A stretch of DNA of 64,000 bases from Sanderia malayensis (Eukaryota; Cnidaria; Scyphozoa; Semaeostomeae; Pelagiidae): the NCBI GenBank assembly GCA_013076295.1, contig RQOL01000919.1, positions 1-64,000 of the forward strand, in the 5' to 3' direction. Below the pieces are notes generated by a model. That model was not told the origin of the DNA and searched no databases. It worked only from the letters and a program-made list of their open reading frames with translations. Within the stretch, counting starts at the first letter, position 1. Every line of letters starts with the position of its first letter. Both the position numbers and the translations under genes were made by a program. Shown one piece after another: positions 52,193 to 64,000 of this stretch.

Positions 52193-53457
52193 TCATTTCG
52201 AGTTTGTAAGGTGCAACAAATCTCTAATTTCTTCCCTATCTCTTCTTTTGTTTGAAGAAAAGTTTAATGTAAAATCAAAATGTTGTGGTACAAAATCCTC
52301 TTTCTCAATGCAAATATTGTGCAATACCACACATGCCAAACCCATTTGTCTTAACTGTTTCCTGATGGCTGTCACACTTGCGATACAATATGCGAAACCT
52401 ACTCTTTAGTTTCCCAAATGCACCCTCAGCCACCATCCTAGCCCTGCTGAGTCGGTAATTGAAATATCTTCTTTGTTCAGACAACACAGCATCTCCTCAT
52501 TGCTTCATTACCCATGTATTCAATGGAAAAGCACCATCTGCTATTATTGCTGGAGGTATTTCAACATTGAATAATATTTCCTTGAACTATCTGTTCCCAC
52601 AACCTGGTTGACTGGAACATGGTTGATTCATGGGTATTGCCGGGGGCTCCAAGACTGGCCCAAATAAAACTGTATTTGGCATCAACAAGGGCCATCAACA
52701 CAACGGAATCGAAATTTTTAAAGTTGTAATATTGTTTCATAGCTTCAGCCCCTCCACTAGGGCATTCTATGGGTAGATGGCTACCATCTACAGCTGCAAA
52801 TGCAAACTTAAACTGCCACTCTTGCTCCATATCTAGCAGACAGTTTTTGAACTCATCCTCGGTTTTTGGAAAGTACTTATCAACGGCATCAGACCATAAG
52901 GCTTCCACGATAATTTTACAAACTTTTTTAGCAATTCTGCAGATAGTACTTTCTGCAAGCCCAACCATTTCATATATGGTGTACAAATAATCTCCTCTTG
53001 CAAGCCTATGAGTGCATATTGCTAGCCTGGTTTCTGGAGACACAGGAGTCTCCACCACTACTTCTTTCAAAAGCTTGTTGTAAACCTTGTGAAGGATATG
53101 CAGAAACGTTTCTCTTGACATGCGAAATGTTCTTTTAAATCTATCGTTGTCATATGTTGTCCAGACATGTTCCCACCAGCCTTGGTTTCTTGCAAGTCGT
53201 CTGCAAGAACGAATTCTTGATTCTGGTAATGCAAATGAAGCTAGTTGAACTAGTTGAGAGTGCATTACTGCAAGACTTGCCAGCAGTAGCTTCTTCCTGT
53301 GTCTACGAGCTAAATAAAGCGCACTTAATAATCTCTTTCGTTGAATTTCGTTCAATTTCTTTGCCCTAAATACAAAAACAAAAGATTGCTGATGATACGT
53401 CTGTTTACTGCAGCAATTTTGAATTCGAAACTCGCGCCTTTTGAGCCTCTTTTTCAC
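52193..53457 (-). pseudogene. Harbinger DDE transposase, broken
   Basis: The main ORF (52561-53457, 298 residues) may begin after an intron: a TTTTTGTATTTAG acceptor lies at about 53367, so codons above it are doubtful. It has the HTH region (ESTICRIAKKVC), the first catalytic Asp in AAVDGSHLPIE, and GNTHESTMFQS, where Glu replaces the usual second Asp. The third motif, VAEGAFGKLKSRF, is in another frame (52305-52487), and the C-terminal LHNICIE block in a third (52193-52375). A TGA near 52502 and frame changes make it inactive. Confidence 0.85.
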
Positions 53458-53591
53458 GAAACAAAAATAAAAAAATCACTTTGAATTAAGTTTGACGCAA
53501 CACGAACCACGTATAAAGTCAACGTCGCTTTTAGGTCGATTTTATGCCAGATTTAATTAATTAAATTCGACACGACCTAAAAGCGGACTTA

Positions 53592-55380
53592 TAAAATGAC
53601 CCTATCTCAGCTTTACTTTCTCCTATTTCAGCATCAAGTTCCGTTGCAATCCAAGATTTGGCAAACGAATATTGGGACAGCACAACCACCAGCATGAAAA
53701 ACTGCTACGCTGACGAAACATAGCGTAAATCAAAATCACACAACAAATTCTATTGTTATGGAGCTTCGTTTTGAGGTCATTATGTGATTGAGCTGGATTG
53801 GCTAACAATTAACCCAACCCAAGAGAACTCAACTGAACAAAGAACATGCTGGCAGTGCATCTTTCCTTTCTTCTTTTCTGTTTTGTGAATGGGTCACTGG
53901 CGATGGTCCAGATCGGATTATATGATTGCGATCTTTCAAGTTACGTAATTAAAATAAATCTGTAGTGTTTTTGTGAAGGTTTTGATACATTTTCCCAGCG
54001 TATAAGAGTTTGGGAAATATAGTATTTGACAAAATCCCTTGAGAATAGGCCACATTTAAGAAAAACTAGAGGTAAGATACATTGTCTGTATTGGAAAATG
54101 ATATAAGATTCTGTTCTTTTTACGTTTTATTACATGTTCTATTCGTCCATTTTAGGTAGTGCATAATTTGTTTGACGCCATGTTAATAGAGGCAGTTGTT
54201 GACTGTTCTTTAAGTAAGTATTGAAATGTGGGAAGCAATGACACATGTGAAAGACCACCCAGTTAATTTATAAGGACAGGTTTTTGAAATACATTTGTTG
54301 CAAATTTGTAGGGCTTGTGTCAAATCCTGTGAAAGTAGAGTTTAAAGGTAATGTTGGTGATATATATGTTTGGCAAAGTGCATGGTGTTTCAAAGGTAAG
54401 AGTCTCATTATTATTTTCTTACTATTATTATTATTAATTATTATTTAGTAATTTCTAGTGGACTACACATTTGAGCTACTTAGGAAAAGCAAAAAACATT
54501 AAAAGAAAACCAACAAAAGAGAAACATTAAAACAGTAGCAGGTACAATCAGTTGTCAATTAATTCCCCTTACTAAAGATAGTATTTCTTGTGTTGGCACT
54601 TCTGCCCACATGCATCAGGTTTTGCCTTCGACTTTTTTTTTGTTTATTTCTTTTGCTTTCTTTTTTATCTCTTTTGATTCTTTTTTTATTCAGAATTTTA
54701 ATTGTTATTTCATCAGATGTCCTGTAGGAAAGAACACATGGTTTCAGAAAGAGTTTAAAGTAAGCAATATGTTTTATGCACGGATGAGATGGGTATTTAG
54801 CATTGCAACTTAGGCTATTTCATCTTTTGTGAGGTGCCTCCCTTGAAGGCTCACAAAATGAAACTTTGTTTCCCTCGTAATTGAGTTGAATTTGTCACCA
54901 CATTCTCTCTTCAGTGTGGAGATATCTTTGAAGTTGAAAAGCTACGACAAATAGGACATCAATGAATTAGAAGAGTGACTCAATATTTGCCTTGTTGTAG
55001 TAAAGGCTCCTTAAGTTTTCTACCTTATACATGTAGGTTCCATATAAACGGTTCCTTATTAAAAAGCTTGTAACTGCAAGTTGCCATTATGTTGTATTGT
55101 TCTGAGGATTCAATAAGTTTCTGTGCTTGCATATCAATTGTATGGCAAAGCTCTTTATCATATAAGAGACATTGTAAGATGGTACTACAGTTCATGTAAT
55201 ACAGTGTCTATATACTGAAAACAGAAGCAAGTGTCAATGATATATACAATTAGAATGTTGCTGATTAAAAAAAAGAAATAATTTGTCAAACACTTTTCCA
55301 CAGTGAATGAATGAGGAGACGCCATACACTACAAGGTTCTGGTTAAAAAGATATCTACAACGGGAAACTATCACCATTTA
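53592..55380. other. AT-rich stretch without recognisable gene
   Basis: About 1.8 kb with short ORFs only. A TTATTATTATT tract lies at about 54409-54445. No domain, TIR or RNA gene was recognised. Confidence 0.5.
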
Positions 55381-55382
55381 TC

Positions 55383-55736
55383 ATGCAAAACTTTCAATAT
55401 TCAAGTAGGAAAACAAAGACATATTTATGCACATATAGATTATTAAAATGCATTAATAATATTTGCTTGTGTGGAAGAGCCATCTTAGCTTGTTTTGTCC
55501 AGTGTAATGAAGAAAGTAACGAACATTTTCTCCTGCACTGCCCTCAGTATCGCGATTATCGCAAAGATCTCTTTGGTCAACTCTCTGATATTCCTGGAAT
55601 TGGATTTGCCTCCCTTGATGATGAATCGCGTTGTAATATTCTACTATACGGTAGCCCCAATTGTACCATTATGGAAAATACAATTATTGTAGAATCCACC
55701 ATAACCTTCATTAAAGATATGGGACGGTTTAATTAA
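55383..55736 (+). pseudogene. LINE 3' fragment (C-terminal zinc motif)
   Basis: The 117-residue ORF contains AILACFVQC followed by ESNEHFLLHCPQYRDYRKDLF, a pattern found at the C-terminus of several LINE reverse transcriptases, where a Cys-x-x-Cys...His...Cys motif precedes the stop. It lacks the polymerase itself, so the copy is strongly 5'-truncated. No tail microsatellite was found after it, which weakens the call. Confidence 0.5.
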
Positions 55737-57290
55737 GAAAATATGCATTTAAAACAGCAGCAGCCCCTAAAACGTTTTTCTTTTAGGTATGTACCTATTT
55801 TGTTTGTCTTTCTTTCTTTTGCCCTGTCTGTTTCTCGTCTTTAATGTTTTCATTAATTGTATTTTATAATTGAATATTGTAAGTGCCATCCATAGCTAGA
55901 ACTTGGTGACCCAGTGTCTTTTTTGGCTATGGTAGACTGTTGTATTACAAGTAATGTTGAGTTTTTAGTTTTAATGATATATAGGAAAAAAAAAAGGATT
56001 CTATCAGTGATTGCTGTAATGTATGCTTCCCACTAAATTTGAAAATGTTGTGGTGTAATGGTTGTGAAATCATTGCCGTCTGTGACTGGCACACTGAGTT
56101 TCCGACAACACGTCTGCCTGATAAGGAACATCATTGAGTGAAAAATGTGGAAGAATTAAGTATCTACAGGTTTAGAATACTGTAACTGATTCGTTAAGAA
56201 AACATTTAGTGGTAGTCAATGTAGAAATAGTATTCAGCCTTTATTTATTCAGTCTGCTTTTCAGGGTGCAGGGTGCATTAATTGATTTATCTATTCATAT
56301 GGAACAGAGAGCATCATTTCTTAAATATTATACCTGACTTGGGAAATAATTTGAAGAGAACATTTTGAACCATGGATTGAATTTTCAATTGCCTTTGACT
56401 AAATGAATCTGTAGAAAAAATAGGAAAAGAGCATTAATGTGTGTGGTAGTCAAAAGAGATCTGCAATGCATGTGCAACGAGGAAGGTGGTAAGTAAATAA
56501 AGTGTGGATTTTTCCCAGGGCTTGAACTTGACTTTCACTGGTTCCCTTCATGTACATCACAACAATTAAACATTAAACATCTTGGATAAACACTAAGTTG
56601 AGAGCAGGTTCATGGGGATATCAGTGGGCTTTGCTTGTAAAACAAAGAAGGCAGCCACAAAATCAATAAATTAGTTAGGAACTATATTCACGGAAATAAA
56701 CACCCCAGGAAGAGGTTGGTAGAGCAATGCACATTTCTTCTGAAAACAAAGTACCGAAAAAAACATTGGAGAATTTCCAGAATTCTGGCCTCACAAACTA
56801 TATCTAAACCGTGAGTAAAGTAGAAATGGCCTAAGCTAAGCAATTTCCATTGAACATATCAAATTCAAAGGGATGAAAATGGAAATATACATTGTTGACC
56901 TGTGATTCATAGCAGCCTAGTTGTCTCCTTTAAGTCAATAAGGGTATACATGAGCTTTATTTTCTCTCATTTCAGTATCAAATTCGCTTATATCTAAATA
57001 TCCATTGTTTGATTGTCCAAAATGAAAATGAACCTTATTTACCTTTGGTGAACAGCAAGGTAGTTGTTTCCTTTGAGCCAGGAGGGCTTTAGACTTTGGT
57101 TAGCGGTCATCAACAAATGTACTTCTTTCTTGAAAACGTGGAAAATACAATAATACAATAATAAAATAAGTTTAAAAGTCCCAAAAATAATTACACATTA
57201 TAAAAAATTGCACATTAAAAGCTGAATAATAAATATAAATAAATAAATAAAATTTACAAAAATATGTTAAATACAGGCACATTAACAGTT
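55737..57290. other. Non-coding stretch, includes segment similar to 48290-48600
   Basis: No gene is recognised. The part at 56580-56890 resembles 48290-48600 (shared phrases AAGAAGGCAGCCACAAA and ATGGCCTAAG-type). An AT-rich run of AATAAATAAATAAA near 57230-57250 is the 3' end of the next element. Confidence 0.4.
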
Positions 57291-57295
57291 TATTT

Positions 57296-60200
57296 TTATG
57301 AAACTTCAATGTTATTATTATTTGGTATCAGATTGAAGGCGATTTCATTTACTCCTGTATAATGTGCCTTGGAAGTGCCACGTACTCCCCTAAGAGCAAT
57401 CAGAGTGCATTTAAGAAGAGCAAAGCGTAATTGTGTCCTGATGTGATTAATAACGTGGCTCTGAGCTTCATCTTGGTTGGTAGAGATCAGGTTTGCAAGA
57501 CGCTGCATAAATGCTGAACAAAGGGGACCAGCCCTACCAGATGTAGTAAAAATAAGTGGAACAAATGTTCCCTTTTCTGATTGCAGAACCCTTTCTTCGT
57601 ATTTGTTTTTCTTTTCTCTTTCATTTTCTTGGTATATTGTATCCAGATGTTTATATGAATTCGACTCGCAGTTGGAATGGGTCACCTGAACATCAAAGAA
57701 TGTTCTTTCAAATGGAGCATATACGCCCACAGCTGAGATGTCTAGCCGCACTTCATCTTGAACACTGGTACTTCTGGAAAATCGGGTAGCTTGAACGGGC
57801 AACAGAGAAGGCTCAGTGCGAACGTCTTTGCATTTAGCTTCTTTTAGAAGGTACGAAAGAGAATCTCTGATTGCATTATGGCGCATGTTGACATAACCCC
57901 CAACCTTACAGTCCAATGAATGATTTACGCTGTTCCTCTCACCACAACCACAGTACGTAGGCATATCTTTAATCGTCCATCCATAGCGAAGACAGACACT
58001 GTCCTGAAACTCTCGCTTGCTTAGAATGTAATTCAGAGATTTCAGGGGCAGTGCTGTCAGCCAAGATGAAGCGCCGGGTTCTTTGGCCTGTTCTAAGTGT
58101 CTTTGAAGACTGAGGCCACATCGTTCATAAATTGGCTTGTACCGCTGTTTTAGAAGCTCTTCTTGTTCTTTCTTGAGATGATGTACTACCCCCGTGATGG
58201 ATCCTTGGTCAAGGCTTTCAAGGCCGCTATTCTGCTCACAAATGAGTTTGACAAGGGGCTCGGTGATCTTGCGAGAGCATTCATATTCCCTTTGAGACAT
58301 CCTGGCCGGATTGATGATACCCAGACCCCCATATCTGACAGGCAGCTCCAGTATTTCTCTTTGATTATCTGTGATATTCCTTCCAAGTAGAGCAGGCAGG
58401 AATCTTTCTGATATTTTCTGCTCAAGTGGAATCAGGAGTTCACTGATGTCAGGAATTGTCCGCATGCAGTAAGTCCACCGATGACAAATTCCTTTAGTAA
58501 AGGCAGCATAAGCTAGTTGGGGTTCTTCCTCAGCTATGTCTGCAAGCTCTTCAATATCGTCAGTCCACTTCTACACTTTAGATTCCACATAGCTTTTCTT
58601 GAAGGCCGTAGACCCGATAACAGCTCCAAGGTGTCTTTGTCCCTCTGATGTTACTTTAATTCCGAGGGAGCCAAAAATAGTTTTGGCCTTTTCTAGACCA
58701 TTAGGATGTTTTACAATAAGAATTGTTTTATTTGCATTTGGAAAATAACCATATTTTGGACCAATGTCATTCAGTCTAATCCACCAATCAAGAAGTGAAG
58801 TGAACGTATCTGCCGCGGAGCTGTCATCGGCATACCAAGCTTGGGCTGTATCGCAGTTAGTTTGGAGGTCATCAATAATTGGCATGGTCGCTAATCCATA
58901 GAATGGCATTGCAGCAACACCACCCTGGGTATTTCCTTCCTCACCCCAGATGAATTCTCCTGTCTTTGAACCAGATATGTATAGCTTGGTAGGAGCTTGA
59001 TACGTGTTCTTGAGATACTGATGAAAAACTGGACAGCGCTCTGCAACAGAGTGAAGAGCCATTTCTCGGTTGATGCTATTGAAAGCATTTGTTGCATCTA
59101 CAAGTAGTAGACCCTCCGTCTTATCTTCTGCGAATTTATCAGCCATAGGATGAACTGCTGCCTCTATTCCAGATTTCATCCCGCTACAGGTTTGAAGAGT
59201 TCGAAAAGCTAGCTTGATGTCATCTCTAAACACCGAAATAGCACATTTTCCCATAATCCTTCTGAGAGCCTCCCCAATCCCAATAGGCCGAATACCAGGG
59301 CATTTGTCGAGTGGAACAAGTCTGCTGGCAAGAAGTTCTGAGAGGCTTTCTGGATTGACTGATTCTGTGCAAATACGCTTTGTTGCATCAGCAATTGACT
59401 GAGCAAGTGAATCACTACAAGAACCATAGCTTCGGGAACATAGCATGTGTTTCCAACAATCAGCATCTATCAATGTAGGACCACCAGATCCAAATGTTTT
59501 CTTTGCCATAGATTGAACTGTTTTACTGTTTGTTGCTTCAAATATGACAGGCTCAACCCTTGATGGTTTAACTTCAGGTTTAAATCGTTTCATTGCAGGA
59601 GGATGTTTAGCTTGAAGCTGTCTGATGGTATCTTCATTCACTGGAAGAAGACCAGTTCGATTTGCATTGTCAATAAGTTTTGAAGCTTGGCCAATTTTCC
59701 GTTCCAGCATAAGTCGACAGAACAGCTTCCTTTTGTTGCTTTCGCTGGTTTTATTCAGTTTCTTAATTCTCAGTTGGATTTCTTTGCATTCCGATAGGAT
59801 GTCATCCAGGTTTCCTTGTTCCCATTTCTCAAGCCTTGACTGGATATATTTGCAATTCTCTTTTGGTTTGGATCTTGCAGAGGGTTTTTGGAGCATCAAT
59901 GGGACAAATATGTGAACAAGTGAGAAAGCCAGAGGTTCCCATATAGTTTTTTCAGTGAACAAAGTGATGAGTCTGCATAACTCGTTCAAAAAGTTTTTAC
60001 CAACTTTTCCCCTGGGTAGTTTCATGATGTTCTTATCCCATTTAACGATAACTTCATACACAGCAGAAATCTTTTCCCGAACAGACTTTTGACCTTCACA
60101 TTGACCTCAAACTGGCTTGCTGTTGTCCATTCGCCCATTTCTCCGACATTGTTTACAAGGCCATTCAGTTGAGTCATTCATGTGATTGTATTGCCTTGTG

Positions 60201-60382
60201 GATACTCCAGCCCATGAAATGTGATACCAAACTGAGCACTTCGTACACTGAATCCACTTAGCTGCTTGTTTGCCTTGTCCTTTCTTGCAAGTGCCACAAA
60301 CATCACTGTTGATATTTTGAGCTGTCATGTTGATTTCAGATTCAAAAGTTTCTTGATACACCTGAGAAGCCGAAGCCGCCAT
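57296..60382 (-). pseudogene. PHD finger plus reverse transcriptase plus endonuclease-like LINE protein
   Basis: Three ORFs share one frame (60107-60382, 58571-60061, 57296-58465); the conspicuous lesions are a TGA at 60107-60109 and a TAG at 58571-58573. Together they cover about 1028 codons. The N-terminus has a PHD-type C4HC3 finger (CGTC, CTKC, WYH, CKQC), in which the Cys after WYHIS is Trp. The reverse transcriptase has LLVDATNAFNSI (motif A), GNTQGG (motif B) and WYADDSS (motif C). The C-terminal part has CGCGERNSVNHSLDC and RHNAIRD, then a region with RLDIS and FFDVQVTHS that resembles a restriction-like endonuclease. Related PHD-RT proteins are multicopy in cnidarians. The clade is uncertain (R2/NeSL-like group suggested). 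Confidence 0.8.
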
Positions 60383-61690
60383 CTTGTTGGCCTAAGGGCC
60401 TAAATCGAATTTTTGTTGAACGGTCCAACTTCTTTCTCGGAGCTTTATGCATCCAATTATCCTAATTTTTATCAGCATTACACAAACTATTCAATATTCA
60501 ATACTTTCATTTTTTTTATTTCTTGCAATATCCTAATCTGAGAGTAGTTTTTCAGAGAGAATGCCTTAGGCCAAAATGCAGCAAAGCAAAGCAATGCTAC
60601 TCGCCAGGAGGGCTTTATGAGGTATAATTTCATTGAGTTCAGCAACAAAATCCAACTCGATGCCATTGTTGGCAGACAAAAACTTAGACCCGGCAGGCAA
60701 CAATAATGCGATGATAAGATATAACATAGATGAAAATCATACAATAGACAGCACAAAGGCGTTTGAAATGGGAGACAGAAGTCTCGCCTCGTTTCAATGA
60801 CAGTAGCAGAAATGCATCTAACTAAAAACGAAGTCAATAAATTTTGTTATGATATTATTGAATGGAGATTTACATGGGACAAGTACACAAATGTATGAGT
60901 ATTGAAACTGTAACAATAGATAAAATTACACTCCTGGCAATCTTCTATTGAAAACGTGAATCGCTATTTCAAAAACTTTATTATTAATGCGGAAGATTTG
61001 AAAGATATACAATACAGTACAAGAAACATGTTTTGAAAGGACTTGGATAGAAATTTGTATTGTATGCGAAGTACGAATGCGAAAGGTTGAGTCATGATAA
61101 AATCTACTATTCAAATTGGTGAATTGTCAATATCCATACAAATTGATGCATACAATCCGTAGTTCAGGTTGCAAAATTGATTGGTTGAGCCACGTGTTTA
61201 GCCCAAATGACAGTATAGTCAGGAAGCTGTGCTGTTTCTAACTTGCAAAATTTGCGGGCATTTCGAAACAACTATCAAAACATTCAAAATTGATTACTAT
61301 TTCAGATTTTACAGGTTGGACATACCAGATTTTCTTGTGCGGCCTACCCATGCGATTTATTGTCCATGTCCAAATTATGTGTCGCTGCGGAGGCGCAAAA
61401 ATAATTTTTCAGGATTTCGAGCAAATTTAATTCATTTTAATCGATTTCAATGAAAACGTAAGCCACATTAGACAAATCTCGTACAATTTTGCAGGAAATT
61501 ATACTGTTTTGTTGAAAATATCTGAAAAATCCCAAGATATAACTTTTGCACACTAGAGACCCCGCACACCCCAAAAACTTATACGTTGCACAATGCCCCT
61601 GCCCCCATGAGGCCCCTAAGCATCCTGGATTCTACTGCCCCGCCACTCTGGTACTTTTGCACCCTGGACCCTCATTGCAACAATCAAAAA
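60383..61690. other. Intergenic stretch, probably 5' region of the PHD-RT element
   Basis: No coding signal. The first part just upstream of the PHD start may be its 5' untranslated region and promoter; beyond about 60800 I see no structure. Confidence 0.45.
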
Positions 61691-61700
61691 ATCGCGCATA

Positions 61701-64000
61701 TCAATATTCTTCTTCTTCTTGATCTGAGTCGGCATCTGATATGGACTCCCAGTCTTCTTCCTCATTTGCTTCGTTGCTACAATCAGTGCAATCACATACA
61801 TCAGTGCATTTCAGCCCATGTGACAAGCATGTGCAGCTTTGGCTGAGGCATTTTGATTTTTTGCACTTGCACGAGATGAGTTCCAGTATGAAATCAGGAG
61901 CTGGGTTCTTCGTCATCCACTCCACTTCTAATTCATTTGCCGAGTTGATCCACCAGCCATGACCATCTGGGGAAGGAATATCAGGAGAAGGATCTAATGC
62001 TTGCTTGATTATAAAGCTGACAAACGCAACACATTTACAATGTTGAACAAGCTCGTCTTCTGTGGGAGGAATTTGGTGGGGCTCGGGAACTTTTCCTTTT
62101 GGTGTACAAATCTTCTTGTATCTTGCTTCCTCTACATTCGTAGTGCTTTTCATCCCATACAAAGAGCAGACAAATTCTTGAATGACACTCAGCGTTTCTG
62201 GGTCAAATTCAGGTGTTTCGCCAATTTTGCCAAAAACAAACTGAAACTGCTCAAATTTCTTCAACACCTTGAATGCTTTTAATTTTCCGACGCCATGAAA
62301 TGCACTGGTGTAATCACATCCAGTGAATGCATGCAGTGCAGGCAATGCATTTGCAACGGACGAGCCAATATTATTGTGAATTTCTTTGATGTGAAGTATG
62401 CGGGTTCTGGATTTTGATCCAATCTGAACATAGAGGTTGGCATTGAATTGATTGGAGTAGTAAATTGCATAAACTGCAACATCGCTGTCAACAGTGACGA
62501 TGCAAATTTGATCCTTCCCCATGGTTTCAGCATGTTTGCAACAAAGAATCAACTTGGTGTCGGCCTCTTCTTGAGAACTAAATAGCTCACTTTCTTCCGA
62601 AATCACTACATTGCCGTCAATTACTTGAATCAGATAGCACAAGTCTTTGAACGTAACATATATTTTACGTGTCAAGCTTGCTCCTAAACTTCTCAGTGCT
62701 ACTCCAATCCACCATCAAAAATTTGACCAAGTCAATTTTATTTTTGGGGTCATTCAGATATCTTTTAAACTGCTTAGGTGTTTTCTGGCTTCTTCTTTCT
62801 TGTTTGATCTGAATTGTCCCACTTGTAGTTCTTCTGCGACGTTCAATTTCTTTTATCGAATGCTCCAAGTACTGATCAGTAACGAAGTATACTGTGTCGG
62901 AATTCCCTTTCATGACACGATTAAATATTTGATCTGAAACGTCCCCAAAAGTATCCAGCGGAATTGAAGCAACTTGCTGCAGCAAAGCCATTCCATCAAA
63001 TATAAAGACGGTTTCCGGTGGTACAACTTCCAAGAGAGGGACGTCTGCTTCAAGTGCATCGAGCAATTTCGACTTGACAGTTTTCACCAAACCTCCATCG
63101 GGTAATGCCAGGGACCATGGCACAGGGCCAAGAGAATATGTTCAGAGCTCTTTCATTGTCACGGTGTTTCTTTTTTCAGCAATGATGAGAAGTTTTGCAA
63201 ATAGGCCACGCTCCACATTCATAGTCGTTATTTTTTCTTTCAATTTGCATACCTAAAAACAAATTAAATTGTCTTGAAAAATTCATCTTCCTTGTACAAC
63301 GACTGTTAAATGAGGAAAAGAAATGCATTTTTCTTTTTTCCTCTACACTCCTCGCCCTTTCATTATTTTTTCCTTCGCAACGAAGAAAAAACCTACAAAG
63401 ACGCTGCAAAAGAGCGTGAATGATTTCGTATCTGATATCTTTTACATACCTTTTTGGCCTTCATGGATGCGAAAGTCTTCAGTTTCAATCTTGCGATTGG
63501 GTCGTAAAATGGTCGTGCGCTGGTTGCAACTCTTTCATTGATAAAATCCATCATGGCAGACTCTCCCTTTTCATGAGCACGGATGAAGTCATTTTGAACC
63601 TCCTGTGGAGCGACCAATCCCGACGACAAGTTGGTTATGTGTTCACTGATTGTAAAGGGTGATCCCCACGATTTGACGACTTCATATGTTCGAGCAACGG
63701 ATTCCTCGTCGAACTTCATCCTGGCTGCTCCAATGTCTTTGGTCAGTGATGCCTCATCTCCAATGGACAGCATGGATTCCAACTTGTAAACAGCATTTGC
63801 TGCGCAATGACTTGTCAGCATCCATCGCTGTACGGTACCGACACTTGTGCTATAGCCAGTTATTCCACCGTGACATTTTTGCCCACGGTTAATGGTCTGC
63901 TCGATACATTGGTCCGAAGGAATCACATTGAAGCATCCAGGCTGTCTTCTTACTGCAAAGTTTCCCAAGCAGCATATTTGGAAAAATAGTAGAGTTGTTA
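61701..64000 (-). pseudogene. Multi-exon transposon-associated protein with HAFTGCD motif and CXC-like tail, partial
   Basis: Exon 1 is open from the window end (64000) to 63450 and ends at a GTATGT donor. An intron of 197 bases ends at TTTTTAG (63253). Exon 2 continues in frame (KKVCKLKEK) but has a TGA at 63142-63144, and a frame change near 62670 separates it from 61701-62675. The protein has SSQEEADTK, ALHAFTGCDYTSAF and, at the C-terminus, a cysteine-rich CKCKKSKCLSQSCTC...CDCTDC tail like CXC DNA-binding modules, then an acidic end. Such proteins are multicopy in cnidarian and other genomes, probably in transposons; a PIN/nuclease-like fold is a guess. The 5' part lies beyond the window. 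Confidence 0.6.

Larger units (their letters stand above)
48677..53591. mobile_element. PIF/Harbinger element interrupted by a Merlin element
   Basis: The ends TAAGGCCGCGTTTAGGTCGTG (48677) and CACGACCTAAAAGCGGACTTA (53571-53591) are inverted repeats with two mismatches, continuing about 10 bases further with similarity. Inside are a Myb/MADF-like gene (rightward) and a DDE transposase (leftward), the standard pair. The flanking TA on both sides is the possible target duplication. Without the 2-kb Merlin insertion the element would be about 2.9 kb. Confidence 0.85.

Overview
The window is animal DNA made almost entirely of mobile elements, many nested inside one another. Evidence for an animal source: GT-AG introns, Polinton/adintovirus genes, several LINE types, a Helitron, PIF/Harbinger and Merlin DNA transposons, an LTR-retroelement gag, and TRAF-, Fic- and PHD-type domains. 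The family mix fits an aquatic invertebrate, perhaps a cnidarian; this is inference and no single-copy marker gene was found. Bacterial features (operons, Shine-Dalgarno sites, CRISPR) are absent.

Region 1, about 1-14885: a decayed, nearly full-length Polinton/Maverick (adintovirus-like provirus) with terminal inverted repeats of about 290 bp. Rightward: a C2H2 finger ORF, a linker ORF and protein-primed DNA polymerase B (broken). Leftward: a truncated major capsid gene, a small basic virion protein, two penton-like genes in tandem, a DDE integrase with chromodomain (broken), an intact packaging ATPase, an unknown protein, a Fic-domain protein, two small basic proteins and a possible Bcl-2-like protein. 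Both main promoters hold arrays of perfect heat-shock elements. One internal deletion fuses the polymerase gene to the capsid gene head to head.

Region 2, 14.9-21.1 kb: an LTR and gag fragment with a leucine-tRNA-type primer site, a 234-bp palindrome, exons with zinc-binding motifs, a Harbinger transposase with one intron, and a foldback-like inverted repeat. Region 3, 21.4-25.7 kb: a LINE with an intact 947-residue endonuclease/reverse transcriptase. Region 4, 26-35.6 kb: a Helitron split by a LINE, which is itself split by a 3-kb AT-rich island. The island carries a coiled-coil ORF, a second Fic gene and an intronless coiled-coil plus TRAF-C (MATH) protein. Region 5, 35.7-37.6 kb: a LINE inside a minisatellite. 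Region 6, 40-46 kb: a Harbinger element whose arms are inverted arrays of a 60-62 bp satellite. Region 7, 48.7-53.6 kb: a Harbinger element with a complete Merlin element inside. Region 8, 57.3-60.4 kb: a PHD-RT-endonuclease LINE in one frame with two nonsense codons. Region 9, 61.7-64 kb: a multi-exon transposon-associated gene with a CXC-like tail, cut by the window end.

The most interesting biology is the accessory gene set of the Polinton and of the 3-kb island. Two related Fic genes, a possible Bcl-2-like gene and a stand-alone TRAF-C protein would all act on host stress, death or NF-kB-type signalling, and the Polinton copy sits behind promoters that look heat-shock-factor controlled. 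Most replication and structural genes are broken, so this copy is a fossil. The packaging ATPase, one penton-like gene, both Fic genes and the TRAF-C gene remain open.
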